Shown here piece after piece: positions 1 through 9,792 of a stretch of 64,000 nucleotides of DNA. The notes beneath the pieces are model-generated. The model saw nothing but the letters and a program-made list of their open reading frames with translations, was not told the origin of the DNA and did not search any database. The stretch is from Tatumella morbirosei (lineage in GTDB: Bacteria; Pseudomonadota; Gammaproteobacteria; Enterobacterales; Enterobacteriaceae). The DNA lies in NCBI RefSeq assembly GCF_000757425.2, contig NZ_JPKR02000004.1, positions 186,001 to 250,000 on the forward strand, in the 5' to 3' direction. The position numbers and the translations under genes are program-made. Within the stretch, counting starts at the first letter, position 1, and each line of letters begins with the position of its first letter.

Positions 1-1
1 C

Positions 2-238
2 TATGAAACCCCACTGGAACAGGCGATGCAATGCGCACTGATTTCTATGGATTCCACACTGGCCAGTAATATATCCGTTGGTCTGCCGTTGGATGTGATG
101 ATTTACCGGACCGACAGTTACAGCGATGCAGAACAGTACCACCTGACAGAACAGCATCCTTATTTCTCACAAATCAGGCAGTTATGGAGTAAAGGCCTGC
201 TGAGTGTCTTTACCCGTCTGCCGCCTCTCGAATTATAA
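2..238 (+). CDS. Anbu-type proteasome-related peptidase, C-terminal end only
   Basis: The frame is open from base 2, so this is the last 78 codons of a gene that begins left of the window. The segment ALISMDSTLASNISVGLPLD followed by a stretch ending in RQLWSKGLLSVF is the conserved tail of the predicted proteasome-type protease family (Anbu, related to HslV and 20S beta subunits). Anbu is a self-assembling N-terminal-nucleophile hydrolase-like protein. Its active-site Thr would lie at the N terminus, outside this window, so activity cannot be judged. In other bacteria it travels with ATP-grasp and transglutaminase-like genes, which would lie to the left here. The family call rests on the tail only. 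Confidence 0.75.
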   Translation, partial: YETPLEQAMQCALISMDSTLASNISVGLPLDVMIYRTDSYSDAEQYHLTEQHPYFSQIRQLWSKGLLSVFTRLPPLEL

Positions 239-250
239 TCTTCTCTCTGT

Positions 251-273
251 GATGGCAGCCTATGGCTGTCATC
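251..273 (+). terminator. Hairpin after the Anbu gene
   Basis: Arms GATGGCAGCC and GGCTGTCATC pair with one G-U across a three-base loop, 12 bases after the stop codon. No U-tract follows, so it may be a weak or Rho-assisted terminator. Confidence 0.4.
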
Positions 274-339
274 ACTCTGTCATCCCTGAAACGTATTGTG
301 CATCAGTGCCTTATTTAATCTGTTTCAGGGGGACTCCCG

Positions 340-2094
340 GTGTTTACCGTCGATCATCTGTTGCGGGACTATTGGCCTGAATTTAATGCCTCTGAATGGC
401 AAAAACGGTTTTTACGCCGGATGATGCGTGAACAGGAATTTATCCGGTTTGCTGCTGAATATCCTCATCTTCATGGACTGGAGATGGTTGAACAGATGCT
501 CGAGTACCTGGATGTTCGCTGTGAACTCACCGCACGGGAGCTGGAACAAATACCGGTCAGTGGCCCGCTGGTGCTGGTGGCTAACCATCCACTGGGTGCG
601 TTAGATGGACTGGCCTTATTGCATGCCGTAGCTCAGGTCAGACGCGATGTGAAGATAGTGGCTAACCGTTTACTAATGAGCCTCACCTGCCTGCACCCGG
701 TGTTACTGCCGGTAGATAATATGGGGCAGAAAACCGGGCGCGAGCAGTTGTCCGGTATCCGGCAGCAGTTGGCTAATCAGGGAGTGGTTATTATCTTCCC
801 TGCCGGGGAAGTTTCGCGCTTAAGCAGCAAGGGAATTAAAGATGGTCGCTGGCACCACAGTTTTGTCCGGCTGGCTGCCAAAAGCCGTGCTCCGGTACTG
901 CCTGTGTTTGTCGCCGGTAAAAACAGTCTGCCATTTTATCTGACAGCCAAACTCTGTCCGCCGGCAGCGTTACTCATGCTGGTCAGAGAAATGTTCCGTT
1001 GTCGTGGGACTACCGTAAAGATGAAGGTGGGTGCCCGCATTCCTTTCAGTAACTGGTATGACGGTCATACCCCGGCCAAAGAGCTGGCCTCCCGGCTACG
1101 TAAACATCTTTACCGGATCGCCCGTGGCCGCCCGGGGCTGTTTCAGACCGAAAATGCCATTGCCCGACCTGAAGACAGGGTAGCCGTGCGTAAACAACTG
1201 TTTAGCAGTGAACTGTTGGGGAGGCTACCCGACGGCAAATATATTTTTCTCTGGCAGCGCGGCAAAGAGAGCTATGTTCCGGTACTGAGGGAGATTGGTC
1301 GCTTAAGGGAAATCGCTTTTCGGGCTGTCGGGGAAGGCAGTGGTCGGCGCCGGGATCTGGATCGCTACGATGACGACTATTTCCATCTGGTATTGTGGGA
1401 CGATGAAACGCTGGAGATTGTCGGTGCCTATCGTCTGTTGCCCACCGCATCGCAACTCACGGATGCAGAGACCCGGGGGATCTACAGCCAAAGCCTGTTT
1501 GAATATGATCCGGGTATGCTACCGGTATTATCACAGGGTATCGAACTGGGACGGAGTTTCGTTCAGCCGGCTTACTGGGGCAGCCGCGGGCTGGAGTACC
1601 TGTGGATGGGAATCGGTGCATTTCTGGCCAGATATCCGCATATCCGTTATCTTTTCGGTCCGGTATCCATATCCGGCGGACTTCCGTTAGCGGCACGTGA
1701 TTTGTTGGTGGCTTTTTACCGGCTCTATTTCCCTCCGGCGGCGGAGCTTGCCACATCCCGCCGTCCTTACCCTGCGTCGTTACCCGAGGTGCTTGCTCAG
1801 TTTAGTGGTGACGATTATCAGCAGGACTTACGCTGTCTGAAGCGCCTGCTGGCGAATATGGGATGCGCGATACCGCCATTGTACAAGCAATATTCTGAGC
1901 TTTGTGAACCCGGCGGGGTGCAGTTTATTGATTTCGGCAGCGATCCGGATTTCAACAACTGTGTTGACGGGCTGGTGCTGGTGGATTTATCGCTGATTAA
2001 GCCGCTGAGATATCAGCGCTATGTTGGGGTATTTACCCGACAGGATGCTATGAATACACAGCAGAAGCAGACAGTATCGGGTACAGCAGAATAA
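340..2094 (+). CDS. Two-domain acyltransferase (PlsC-like lysophospholipid acyltransferase plus OlsB/hemolysin-like domain)
   Basis: A 584-residue protein read from a GTG start preceded by CAGGGGGA. The N-terminal half carries the PlsC/LPLAT catalytic signature NHPLGALDG (residues 82-90, the NHx4D motif) and the substrate motif FPAGE (153-157). The C-terminal half (about 270-560) resembles the GNAT-fold OlsB/'putative hemolysin' domain of COG3176, with ELGRSFV-type and VGAYRLL-type segments. Family knowledge suggests transfer of acyl groups to a lysolipid or amino lipid at the inner face of the inner membrane. There are no clear membrane-spanning segments. Such fusions are seen in several gammaproteobacteria; the exact substrate is unknown. 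It ends next to a hairpin shared with the convergent ferritin gene. Confidence 0.75.
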   Translation: MFTVDHLLRDYWPEFNASEWQKRFLRRMMREQEFIRFAAEYPHLHGLEMVEQMLEYLDVRCELTARELEQIPVSGPLVLVANHPLGALDGLALLHAVAQVRRDVKIVANRLLMSLTCLHPVLLPVDNMGQKTGREQLSGIRQQLANQGVVIIFPAGEVSRLSSKGIKDGRWHHSFVRLAAKSRAPVLPVFVAGKNSLPFYLTAKLCPPAALLMLVREMFRCRGTTVKMKVGARIPFSNWYDGHTPAKELASRLRKHLYRIARGRPGLFQTENAIARPEDRVAVRKQLFSSELLGRLPDGKYIFLWQRGKESYVPVLREIGRLREIAFRAVGEGSGRRRDLDRYDDDYFHLVLWDDETLEIVGAYRLLPTASQLTDAETRGIYSQSLFEYDPGMLPVLSQGIELGRSFVQPAYWGSRGLEYLWMGIGAFLARYPHIRYLFGPVSISGGLPLAARDLLVAFYRLYFPPAAELATSRRPYPASLPEVLAQFSGDDYQQDLRCLKRLLANMGCAIPPLYKQYSELCEPGGVQFIDFGSDPDFNNCVDGLVLVDLSLIKPLRYQRYVGVFTRQDAMNTQQKQTVSGTAE

Positions 2095-2116
2095 AGCAGG
2101 GGACCGGCCCCTGCTT
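2095..2116. terminator. Bidirectional terminator between acyltransferase gene and ftnA
   Basis: Perfect 8-bp stem AGCAGGGG/CCCCTGCT lies between two convergent genes. The flank read on the minus strand is T-rich (TTTATT), so it probably serves ftnA as well as the acyltransferase gene. Confidence 0.65.
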
Positions 2117-2124
2117 AGCTAAAC

Positions 2125-2628
2125 TCAGGCGTGAGTATTGCTGTTCATGCGGCCCAAATCTTTGTCCAGCAGGAAAGCCCCGTTGGAGCTATTTTCCAGC
2201 ATGCCCAGTTTATCCAGAACATTTTTAAAGGTCTTCTCTTCTTCATGCTGCTCGGCAACATACCATTGCAGGAAGTTGAAGGTAGAGTAGTCCTGAGTGG
2301 TCATCGCGGCATGCGCCAGTTCATTGATTTTACCAGTGATTAACTGCTCATGCTGATAAGTACGGGTAAATACGTCAGACAGCGATTCAAAAGTGACCGG
2401 CGGAGCATCAATACTGCCCAGTACCGGTAATGCGCCGGTATCACTCAGGTAATCAAACAGACGCTGCATATGATCCATTTCTTCACGGGAGTGGGTTTTC
2501 AGGAATGCAGCGGCCCCTTCGTAGCCTTTATCCGCACACCATGCACTCATTTGCAGATACAAATTGGCGGAATAGAATTCCAGGTTTAACTGATCGTTCA
2601 GGCGGGAAATCATATCAGGAGTAAGCAT
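2125..2628 (-). CDS. ftnA: Non-heme bacterial ferritin
   Basis: A 167-residue ferritin that aligns along its length with E. coli FtnA. The ferroxidase ligands are all present: E17, E50, H53, E94, Q127 and E130. It oxidises Fe(II) and stores the ferric mineral inside a 24-subunit cytoplasmic shell. The start is an ATG with an AGGTCAC-type upstream stretch. It is transcribed alone, convergent with the acyltransferase gene and divergent from prfC. In E. coli ftnA is induced with Fe-Fur; no confident Fur box was found upstream here. Confidence 0.97.
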   Translation of the reverse strand: MLTPDMISRLNDQLNLEFYSANLYLQMSAWCADKGYEGAAAFLKTHSREEMDHMQRLFDYLSDTGALPVLGSIDAPPVTFESLSDVFTRTYQHEQLITGKINELAHAAMTTQDYSTFNFLQWYVAEQHEEEKTFKNVLDKLGMLENSSNGAFLLDKDLGRMNSNTHA

Positions 2629-3148
2629 AACAGTGACCTTTTAACAGAGATTATATTTTGTAACTTTATGGTGATGAATTATGCATCAGTTGAACGGCCT
2701 TGTGAAGAGGGGGTCTTGATAATTTCTTTATTTTTCATGCGCTTAGTAATGCGAATTATTTGGAATACGTAATGAAAGTCTTTCTCATTGTTATCTGTTT
2801 TATAACAGGTGACGGATAATCCTCCAGTATCTGCTTCAGCACAAAACCGGGAGTCGCAGAGTTTTCCGGCAGGAAAAGACGCTTATTTCAGCGGTCAGCA
2901 ATAATAAACCCTGCGGGCTGACATACCGTAAACGCCCGGTTTCATGTAACATATGCCCCGCGGAGAGCGGTGACGGGCAGAAATGCGGACCACAGGCTCT
3001 CCGGAATAAATCCCGGGTATTGACTGATGTCGGTGATGGCCGGTCAGTAATCTCTGTGATAAACGCCGGTGAAATATTTCCCGGCCTGCGTGATTTTCCG
3101 GAAATGCATTCCAGCAATGCGTTTCCGCCAACAGTGAAGAACCTGTTA
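2629..3148. promoter_or_regulatory. Divergent intergenic region ftnA/prfC
   Basis: These 520 bases separate two divergent genes. The ftnA-proximal half is A+T rich and presumably holds its promoter; the prfC-proximal half is G+C richer. Overlapping short ORFs on both strands show no recognisable protein. No terminator, repeat or clear operator was identified. Confidence 0.4.
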
Positions 3149-4738
3149 ATGGCTACAGCACCCTTTTTAGACGAAGTGGCTCGTCGCCGCACATTTGCGA
3201 TTATTTCGCATCCGGATGCGGGTAAAACCACAATTACAGAAAAAGTTTTGTTATTCGGACAGGCTATTCAGACGGCCGGGACGGTAAAAGGTCGTGGTTC
3301 CAGCCAGCATGCTAAATCAGACTGGATGGAGATGGAGAAACAGCGTGGGATCTCGATTACCACTTCGGTGATGCAGTTTCCTTACCGCGATAAGCTGGTC
3401 AATCTGCTGGATACTCCGGGACACGAAGACTTCTCCGAAGATACCTACCGTACCCTGACGGCGGTCGACTGCTGTCTGATGGTGATTGATGCCGCAAAAG
3501 GGGTCGAAGACCGGACGCGTAAACTGATGGAAGTGACCCGGTTACGTGATACGCCGATCCTGACTTTCATGAATAAACTTGACCGTGATATCCGTGATCC
3601 GATGGAAGTCATGGATGAAGTTGAGAATGAACTGAAGATCGCCTGTGCCCCGATCACCTGGCCTGTCGGCTGCGGGAAGCTGTTTAAAGGGGTATATCAT
3701 CTGTATAAAGATGAAACCTATCTTTATCAGAGCGGGCAGGGACATACCATCCAGGAAGTTCGTACGGTCAAAGGGCTGAACAATCCACAGCTGGATGAAG
3801 CGATTGGCGATGAACTGGCCTCTCAGTTGCGTGAAGAGCTTGAGCTGGTTCAGGGAGCATCTCATGAATTCGATCAGCAGGCGTTCCTGCAGGGCCAACT
3901 GACTCCGGTATTCTTTGGTACCGCGCTGGGTAACTTTGGTGTCGACCATATGCTGGATGGCCTGGTGAGCTGGGCTCCGGAGCCAATGCCACGCCAAACC
4001 GATACCCGTGAAGTTGTTGCTGCCGACGAAAAATTTTCCGGATTTGTATTTAAAATTCAGGCCAATATGGACCCGAAACACCGCGATCGTGTGGCTTTTC
4101 TGCGCGTGGTGTCAGGTAAGTATGAAAAAGGCATGAAGATGTACCAGGTGCGAACCGGTAAAGAGGTGGTGATCTCAGATGCTCTGACCTTTATGGCCGG
4201 AGATCGTGCGCATGTTGAAGAAGCCTATCCTGGCGATATTATCGGTCTGCACAATCACGGGACCATTCAGATCGGTGATTCATTTACTCAGGGTGAGAAA
4301 ATGAAGTTTACCGGCATTCCTAACTTCGCACCGGAACTGTTCCGTCGTATTCGTCTGCGCGATCCGTTGAAGCAAAAACAGTTGCTGAAAGGTCTGGTTC
4401 AGTTATCGGAAGAGGGCGCGGTGCAGGTCTTCCGTCCGGTCTCTAACAATGATTTGATTGTGGGGGCGGTCGGGGTGCTGCAGTTTGATGTGGTCGTCGC
4501 TCGTCTGAAAAGTGAGTATAACGTTGAAGCTATTTACGAATCGGTAAATGTTTCTACCGCACGTTGGGTGGAATGCAGTGATGTGAAAAAATTCGACGAA
4601 TTCCAGCGTAAGAACGAGGTAAACCTGGCACTGGATGGTGGCGATAACCTGACCTATATCGCTCCGACCATGGTTAACCTGAATATTACTCAGGAACGCT
4701 ATCCGGATGTTGAATTCCGCAAGACGCGTGAACATTAA
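3149..4738 (+). CDS. prfC: Peptide chain release factor 3
   Basis: RF3 is the GTPase that removes RF1/RF2 from the ribosome after termination. The ATG at 3149 gives 529 residues, the E. coli length, and is preceded by AGTGAAG; the frame is open 43 codons further upstream but that extension has no family counterpart. G-domain motifs are G1 SHPDAGKTT (20-28), G3 DTPGHEDF and G4 NKLD, followed by the EF-Tu-like domain 2 and the RF3 C-terminal domain. Identity to E. coli RF3 is very high by eye. In E. coli osmY follows prfC directly; here two metabolic genes are inserted between them. Confidence 0.98.
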   Translation: MATAPFLDEVARRRTFAIISHPDAGKTTITEKVLLFGQAIQTAGTVKGRGSSQHAKSDWMEMEKQRGISITTSVMQFPYRDKLVNLLDTPGHEDFSEDTYRTLTAVDCCLMVIDAAKGVEDRTRKLMEVTRLRDTPILTFMNKLDRDIRDPMEVMDEVENELKIACAPITWPVGCGKLFKGVYHLYKDETYLYQSGQGHTIQEVRTVKGLNNPQLDEAIGDELASQLREELELVQGASHEFDQQAFLQGQLTPVFFGTALGNFGVDHMLDGLVSWAPEPMPRQTDTREVVAADEKFSGFVFKIQANMDPKHRDRVAFLRVVSGKYEKGMKMYQVRTGKEVVISDALTFMAGDRAHVEEAYPGDIIGLHNHGTIQIGDSFTQGEKMKFTGIPNFAPELFRRIRLRDPLKQKQLLKGLVQLSEEGAVQVFRPVSNNDLIVGAVGVLQFDVVVARLKSEYNVEAIYESVNVSTARWVECSDVKKFDEFQRKNEVNLALDGGDNLTYIAPTMVNLNITQERYPDVEFRKTREH

Positions 4739-4798
4739 TTTCTGAGCATAGCTCCGTGGCTTCGCCTGCAGCGGCGGGTCACGGGTTGCTGTTTTTCC

Positions 4799-4838
4799 CC
4801 ACGGCCACTGTCTGTTAAGGCAGTGACCGTGGTTTTGT
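4799..4838 (+). terminator. Rho-independent terminator of prfC
   Basis: A stem of about 14 bp starting at CCACGG and closing at GTGACCGTGG, with one mismatch and a short TGTTAA loop, is followed by TTTTGT. It sits about 60 bases after the prfC stop. Confidence 0.75.
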
Positions 4839-5666
4839 ACCTTTCCTTCTCAACATCCCTCTCCGGGCCGTTCCGTCGGTCACCGGTATTTCTCTCTTAC
4901 GGTAACCAGTGTTGCGTGACAGTGATAAGTTTCCGATGGCCTTCACAGTAGTTAACTATGTCGCGACTGCTCTGTCAGGCGTATTGCCTGCCAATTTATG
5001 GGTTGGCAAGGAGAGTTATCCCTCTGCAATAGTCATTCAAATAATCATATTGTGATCATATGTAATATCATTGCGGTGATAAGTTTGTCATTAAAAACAG
5101 TGATAAATGTCACGCTTAACGACTATTTCTGCGAATTAAAGCTATAAATTGACTAATCCGATCCCTGTCACAATTTTAAATACCAGTTATAGGCAAATGA
5201 CGGATGTAACGGTAATGTTCATTTGTTCCACGTGTGTGTTAATGATACGTGAGATGTTATCGGTACTGCAGAGACGCTTCCGGGCTGATACAGATAACAG
5301 GAACAGACCGTATTCAAAGGACTTTTAACCTGCAATTAACTGATGTGGATAGATTTATCGCACGGAGATGAGAGATGACCACGATAGCTTAAATAGCGTG
5401 GCATATCGGCACAGATAAAATACGGTCAATATCAAGGTCCGAAGGGCCTGTTTATAGGGGTGAAATAGTTTCATGGTACCTGTGGAATATAACGCATTAT
5501 ATCCCTGCGTTTTGTAAAGGTATTCATTTCTGTACCGGCAAGCTGATGAAATCCGGAAACTCACCCCATTTTTCTGAATAGCAGAACAGATTGACAAATA
5601 TACCGCAGTAAATCTGTGGGGTTTATACGCAGGCAGAATTCTGTCGATTTTCACAGGGTGAATAAT
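4839..5666. promoter_or_regulatory. Long leader region upstream of the MFS/alpha-hydroxyacid dehydrogenase pair
   Basis: More than 800 bases without a convincing gene. The stretch 5030-5300 is markedly A+T rich and holds GTGA-N6-TCAC at 5100-5113, a plausible CRP site. A 99-codon minus-strand ORF at 5355-5654 resembles nothing and is not called. The length suggests a regulated promoter or remains of a deleted gene. Confidence 0.4.
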
Positions 5667-6983
5667 ATGGCTAAACGATCCAATGTCAGATGGATTATAT
5701 TTTTCCTGATGCTGATGTTAGGCGCAATTAATTATATTGACCGAGCGTCACTTTCCATTGCACTCCCCTATATATCTGAAGAGTTCGGGCTACATGATGC
5801 TCAGGTGATTGGCTTTATTCAGAGTGGCTTCTTCTGGGCTTACGCTTTAATGCAAATCCCGGCCGGTATGTTAGCTGACCGCTTTAAGAAAAGAACCATT
5901 ATCGCACTGGCCGCGATTTCATGGGGCATTGCTCAGGCAATGGTGGCGGTATGTACCGGAGTGTACTCTCTGTTTGTGGCGCGGGTTGCTTTGGGGGTGA
6001 CTGAATCGCCTATTATGCCTGCGGGCGCCAAACTGATGGGCACCTGGCTTACCCCTAATGAGCGTGGTCGCGGCTCTATGCTGCTGGATGGTGGTGCTCC
6101 ACTGGGTACAGCTGTCGGGGCCATTGTGATTACCGCACTGATTGCTTTCTTTAATGACTGGCGAATGGCATTTGTGATTGCCGGTGGGGTGACTGTGGCG
6201 ATGGGCATCGTGGTCTGGTGGTATATTCGTAATACACCCGCAGAGCATCCCGGAGTTAACCCGCAGGAACTGAATTATCTTGCTGAGGCTAATGGCGCCG
6301 CAGAGCAAAAACATCTGCCTCCGACATTTAAAGAAATCAAACAGTGTCTGGCTCAGCGGAATGTCATTGCTCTGATCTGTGGCTGGTGTTCCTACAGTAC
6401 CGTCTTCTATGGACTGATGACCTGGTTGCCGTTTTATCTGCAAAAAGATCGTGACCTGAACCTGAAAGATATGGGGATGGCCATGGCGTTTATCTTCTTC
6501 CTGTGTTTTATCGGCCAGATGCTGGGCGGATATCTGATGGATAAGCTGCGTAAGCGTGGTTACAAAGATAATACTGTGTTCCATTCCTTCCTGTCTGTCT
6601 CTGCCATTGCGGCGGGTGTCGGGGTCTATCTTGCCGCCCAGGCAACCTCTCCGATGGCCGTGATTATGTGGCTGGGAGTGGCCATCTTTGGTTTGCGCTG
6701 GTGTAGTGTTTACTGGTCAATCCCGTCTTTACTGGGGGCGCAAAAGATGGCGGGTTCTATTGTCGGGATCATGAATTTCTCCAGTAATATCTGGTCAGCG
6801 ATTGTCCCGATTGTTATCGGTTACCTGGTTTACATCACCGGTAATTATTATTCGTCGATGATGTTGTTTGTCGCGGCTGCGGTGGTTTATCTGATTTCAT
6901 CGTTAATGATTAACTTTGACCGGCCTATTACCGTGGGTGAACGTCATTCAGAGCCGGCAAAACAACCCCTGACCCAGAGATAA
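5667..6983 (+). CDS. MFS transporter, anion:cation symporter (ACS) family
   Basis: A 438-residue inner-membrane protein with about 12 hydrophobic segments. INYIDRASLSIALPYI in the first helix, the loop-2/3 motif GMLADRFKKR and the NERGRG cytoplasmic motif are typical of the ACS family (hexuronate, galactonate, glucarate and hydroxyacid importers). The ATG at 5667, behind ACAGGGTG, is preferred to a start 17 codons upstream. It is followed after about 100 bases by an FMN alpha-hydroxyacid dehydrogenase gene, so the substrate is probably a 2-hydroxy acid such as lactate, glycolate, mandelate or a sugar acid. The specificity is inferred only from that pairing. Confidence 0.85.
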   Translation: MAKRSNVRWIIFFLMLMLGAINYIDRASLSIALPYISEEFGLHDAQVIGFIQSGFFWAYALMQIPAGMLADRFKKRTIIALAAISWGIAQAMVAVCTGVYSLFVARVALGVTESPIMPAGAKLMGTWLTPNERGRGSMLLDGGAPLGTAVGAIVITALIAFFNDWRMAFVIAGGVTVAMGIVVWWYIRNTPAEHPGVNPQELNYLAEANGAAEQKHLPPTFKEIKQCLAQRNVIALICGWCSYSTVFYGLMTWLPFYLQKDRDLNLKDMGMAMAFIFFLCFIGQMLGGYLMDKLRKRGYKDNTVFHSFLSVSAIAAGVGVYLAAQATSPMAVIMWLGVAIFGLRWCSVYWSIPSLLGAQKMAGSIVGIMNFSSNIWSAIVPIVIGYLVYITGNYYSSMMLFVAAAVVYLISSLMINFDRPITVGERHSEPAKQPLTQR

Positions 6984-7091
6984 ATAAAGCCGCCTGCCAT
7001 ATTCAGTGCCGGGGGCGTATCACTGAAATCATGGCATGGCCGTTTTTGATATAAATGTTATTGATTAACCAGCAGGTTTTTCGGGGATATT

Positions 7092-8306
7092 ATGAAAAGG
7101 CGTATGTACAGAGGTGGGGACCTGCAACGGGTCCAGAATGTGGATGAGATGCGTGGTGTGGCTCGTTGCAGGGTACCAAATTTTTGTTTTGAATTCCTGG
7201 ATGGTGCTTCAGAAGATGAAGTATCGCTGAAGCGTAACCGTAGTGTGTTTAATGATATTGCCTTTCGGCCTCAGGCGCTGGTCGATGTCTCCGGGCGGGA
7301 TATTGGTAAGACTATCCTCGGGGAACGTTGCGAGGCCCCGTTCGTGATTGGCCCTACCGGGTTCAGTGGATTATTGTCAAACCAGGGGGATCTGTCGTTG
7401 GCGCGTGCAGCCGCAGCGTCTGGCATTCCTTACGTGTTAAGTAACGTTTCAACCGTTTCGCTGGAAGATATCTGTAATAAGACCGATGCGCGGGTCTGGA
7501 TGCAAATCTATCTCTACCGGAACCGTAGTTTTGTCGAACAGTTGGTGAAGCGCTTACTCAATTCAAGAATTGATACCATAGTGCTGACGGTTGATAACCC
7601 GGTACATGGCAAGCGTGAATGGGACTCGCGTAACTATCGTGGGCATCTGAAACTCAGTTATCGTAATATGCTGGATGTGGTGATGCACCCACGCTGGATG
7701 GCAGATGTCCTGATCCCAAACGGTTTCCCGCGGTTTGCGAATCTTGGCGATTTGCTGGAGCCGGGTAAGGATGATGTGAAAGGTGCAGCGCATGCACTGG
7801 CATCACAGTTGTCTGCTGCGCTGTCCTGGGATGATGTTCGCTGGTTGCGCGACCTGTGGCCGCGTAAATTACTGATCAAAGGTCTGCTGAATAAATACGA
7901 TGTTCTGAAAGCAGCCGAAGCCGGCGCAGACGGAGTGATTCTGTCGAATCATGGGGGACGCCAGCTGGACGGTGCATTATCTTCGATGGAAATCCTCCCG
8001 GAAGTGATGGATGCGGTGCGGGGTCGGATTCCTGTGCTGCTGGATGGTGGTTTCCGTCGCGGCAGTGATATTGTCAAAGCCCTGGCATTGGGTGCGGAAG
8101 GCGTGCTGTTGGGTCGGGCGACTTCCTATGGGCTGGCGGCCGGCGGCCAGCCAGGAGTTCAGCGGGTTATCGATATCCTGAAAGAGGAGTTAAGCCGGGT
8201 GATTGCCTTACTGGGTTGCCCGCAATTTAGCGAGCTGGATGCCCGTTACCTTGACTGGGAACTGCTGCGTCGTCACACGGCGGACTGGCAGGTATCACGG
8301 CAATAA
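7092..8306 (+). CDS. FMN-dependent alpha-hydroxy-acid dehydrogenase/oxidase (LldD/mandelate dehydrogenase family)
   Basis: A 404-residue TIM-barrel flavoprotein. The catalytic base is in SNHGGRQLDG (H287, R290), with K263 contacting FMN, the active-site tyrosines in QIYLYRNR (Y140, Y142) and the phosphate-binding DGGFRRGSD and GRATSYG segments. The family oxidises L-2-hydroxy acids to 2-oxo acids and, in the membrane-associated members, passes electrons to quinone. The sequence is not close enough to E. coli LldD to assign lactate specifically; mandelate- or glycolate-type substrates are possible. It sits behind an ACS transporter and ahead of a strong terminator, forming a two-gene unit inserted between prfC and osmY. 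Confidence 0.85.
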   Translation: MKRRMYRGGDLQRVQNVDEMRGVARCRVPNFCFEFLDGASEDEVSLKRNRSVFNDIAFRPQALVDVSGRDIGKTILGERCEAPFVIGPTGFSGLLSNQGDLSLARAAAASGIPYVLSNVSTVSLEDICNKTDARVWMQIYLYRNRSFVEQLVKRLLNSRIDTIVLTVDNPVHGKREWDSRNYRGHLKLSYRNMLDVVMHPRWMADVLIPNGFPRFANLGDLLEPGKDDVKGAAHALASQLSAALSWDDVRWLRDLWPRKLLIKGLLNKYDVLKAAEAGADGVILSNHGGRQLDGALSSMEILPEVMDAVRGRIPVLLDGGFRRGSDIVKALALGAEGVLLGRATSYGLAAGGQPGVQRVIDILKEELSRVIALLGCPQFSELDARYLDWELLRRHTADWQVSRQ

Positions 8307-8380
8307 GCGTTTTTTTTCACCCTGAAGACCGGTGCCGGGCAGAATTCAGCTTATGACGGTACCGGGAAGCAAGATCCCGC

Positions 8381-8408
8381 CGGAGACTAACTCAGTCTCC
8401 GTTTTTTT
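8381..8408 (+). terminator. Rho-independent terminator after the alpha-hydroxyacid dehydrogenase gene
   Basis: Perfect stem CGGAGAC/GTCTCCG with a seven-base loop is followed directly by seven T residues. Confidence 0.85.
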
Positions 8409-8754
8409 ACCTGATTCCAGGCCGACAGACACTCTGAGCACCGGCAAGGCCACCGCAGTGATTTCCCGCCATCATGATGTTGTCCCCGTGTTCCGGCAAA
8501 TATCCCGGAATCTGCCGCTTCTTAGAGAGCCTGTAAATTGGTTAATATTACTGGCTGTACCTGAGAGGTATCGCAGGTACGCAGGGAGTCGATGTGCAGG
8601 ACTTCCGGGGTTAAGCCGATTCCTAAAAATCAGCATAACTATAAAATTCGACTACTATTAATGTCATGTGGTTGCGGTTCGCAGGCTATACAGGGTGTTT
8701 TCCCAAATAAGGTTAACCTTCAGGCCGGACGAGGCAGTCACACAGGAAAAATGA
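8409..8754. promoter_or_regulatory. Upstream region of osmY
   Basis: Non-coding stretch expected to hold the osmY promoter, which in E. coli is sigma-S dependent. CACAGGAAAA just before 8755 is the ribosome binding site. A 109-codon ORF overlapping this region shows no family resemblance. Confidence 0.4.
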
Positions 8755-9357
8755 ATGAAAAGAATGAACTATTTCCGCCGGTTGTTGCTGGTTTCGCTAC
8801 TGATTAGTCTGAATATCAGTGCCGCCGAACTTCCGGCCAGGGGGCAGGGAGCAGAAAAACACAATAATCCGTCTCTCGACCTGTCGTTGAAAAGTGTTGA
8901 TAAGTTTATGGATGACAGCACCATCACTGCCAAAGTGAAAACAGTGCTGGTGGATGATAAACAGATTAACAGTACCGATCTTTCGGTGTCGACGACCCGG
9001 GGGATTGTGTCGGTGAAAGGATTTGTCGCTTCACACCGGCAAATCAGCAGAGTTAAACAGTTGGTTGCGTCGGTGAAAGGGGTGCGGCAGGTTAAAACTG
9101 AACTGCACATCAAACCGCAGCAGCAGACTAACCTGAAAAGTTATGCCAGTGATACGGCAACCACCAGTGAAATTGTGGCCAGATTAATGACAGAAAAAAG
9201 TATCTCTTCTCGTCATATCTCGGTGACAACCACCCAGGGAGTGGTGTTACTGACCGGCAAAGTCAGCAGCCGTGAACAGAAGCTTCATGCGGGTGACATT
9301 GCCGCTAAAGTATCGGGTGTCAGTGCAGTGAAAAATCAGTTATCCGTAGGCAAATAA
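8755..9357 (+). CDS. osmY: Periplasmic chaperone/stress protein OsmY
   Basis: A 200-residue exported protein, one residue shorter than E. coli OsmY. Residues 1-24 form a signal peptide (basic start, LLLVSLLISLN core, AA cleavage region). Two BON domains follow at about 55-120 and 133-198, with the repeated IVSVKGFV and VVLLTGKVSS strands. OsmY is induced by hyperosmotic stress and stationary phase and acts as a periplasmic chaperone for some outer-membrane proteins. The position before ytjA matches the E. coli order. The start chosen is the ATG at 8755; an overlapping ATG four bases upstream is out of frame. Confidence 0.95.
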   Translation: MKRMNYFRRLLLVSLLISLNISAAELPARGQGAEKHNNPSLDLSLKSVDKFMDDSTITAKVKTVLVDDKQINSTDLSVSTTRGIVSVKGFVASHRQISRVKQLVASVKGVRQVKTELHIKPQQQTNLKSYASDTATTSEIVARLMTEKSISSRHISVTTTQGVVLLTGKVSSREQKLHAGDIAAKVSGVSAVKNQLSVGK

Positions 9358-9479
9358 CCCGATTTCGGTAACTGAAAGGGAGTGTTGTTAACAAAAGAGT
9401 ATTCAGGATAAATACCGGTTCTGAGCGTTTCAGAACAACATTTAGAGATAAATTTGTTAATGAAAGTAAGGAGATAACT

Positions 9480-9641
9480 ATGTTTCGTTGGGGAATTATC
9501 TTTCTGGTGATTGCGTTAATTGCTGCTGCGCTGGGTTTTGGCGGGCTGGCAGGAACCGCAGCCTGGGCAGCTAAAGTTGTATTTGTTGTTGGTATTATTT
9601 TGTTTCTTGTCAGTCTGTTTACCGGCCGGAAAAGACTCTGA
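9480..9641 (+). CDS. ytjA: Small membrane protein YtjA (DUF1328)
   Basis: A 53-residue protein, almost identical in pattern to E. coli Ytj[21 protein letters not shown], then a second hydrophobic segment ending in a short RKRL tail. Two membrane helices are predicted at about 5-25 and 30-48. The start ATG follows AAGGAGATAACT. It lies 122 bases after osmY, as in E. coli. The function is unknown; the family is associated with envelope stress conditions. Confidence 0.95.
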   Translation: MFRWGIIFLVIALIAAALGFGGLAGTAAWAAKVVFVVGIILFLVSLFTGRKRL

Positions 9642-9792
9642 GCCACGACTGAGACTGTCCCGGTCTTATGACAGTGGTTGCCGGTATGGATACCGGCAAC
9701 GCTGCTCTCCTGATACACTTCTTTCAACTTTCTGCCGTATTGCCGGAGCTCAGTGCCGGTGTGGTACGGTATTGTGGTGAAAGGAGACAGCC

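Noticed and set aside
3020..3148. 43-codon N-terminal extension of prfC
   Set aside because: RF3 proteins start at the MATAPFL-equivalent position; the extension has no counterpart and the length without it is exactly that of E. coli RF3.
5355..5654. 99-codon minus-strand ORF in the leader of the MFS gene
   Set aside because: No family resemblance and no ribosome binding site, and it lies over the promoter region of the next gene.
8332..8661. 109-codon ORF between the hydroxyacid dehydrogenase gene and osmY
   Set aside because: It overlaps a clear terminator hairpin and looks like chance translation.
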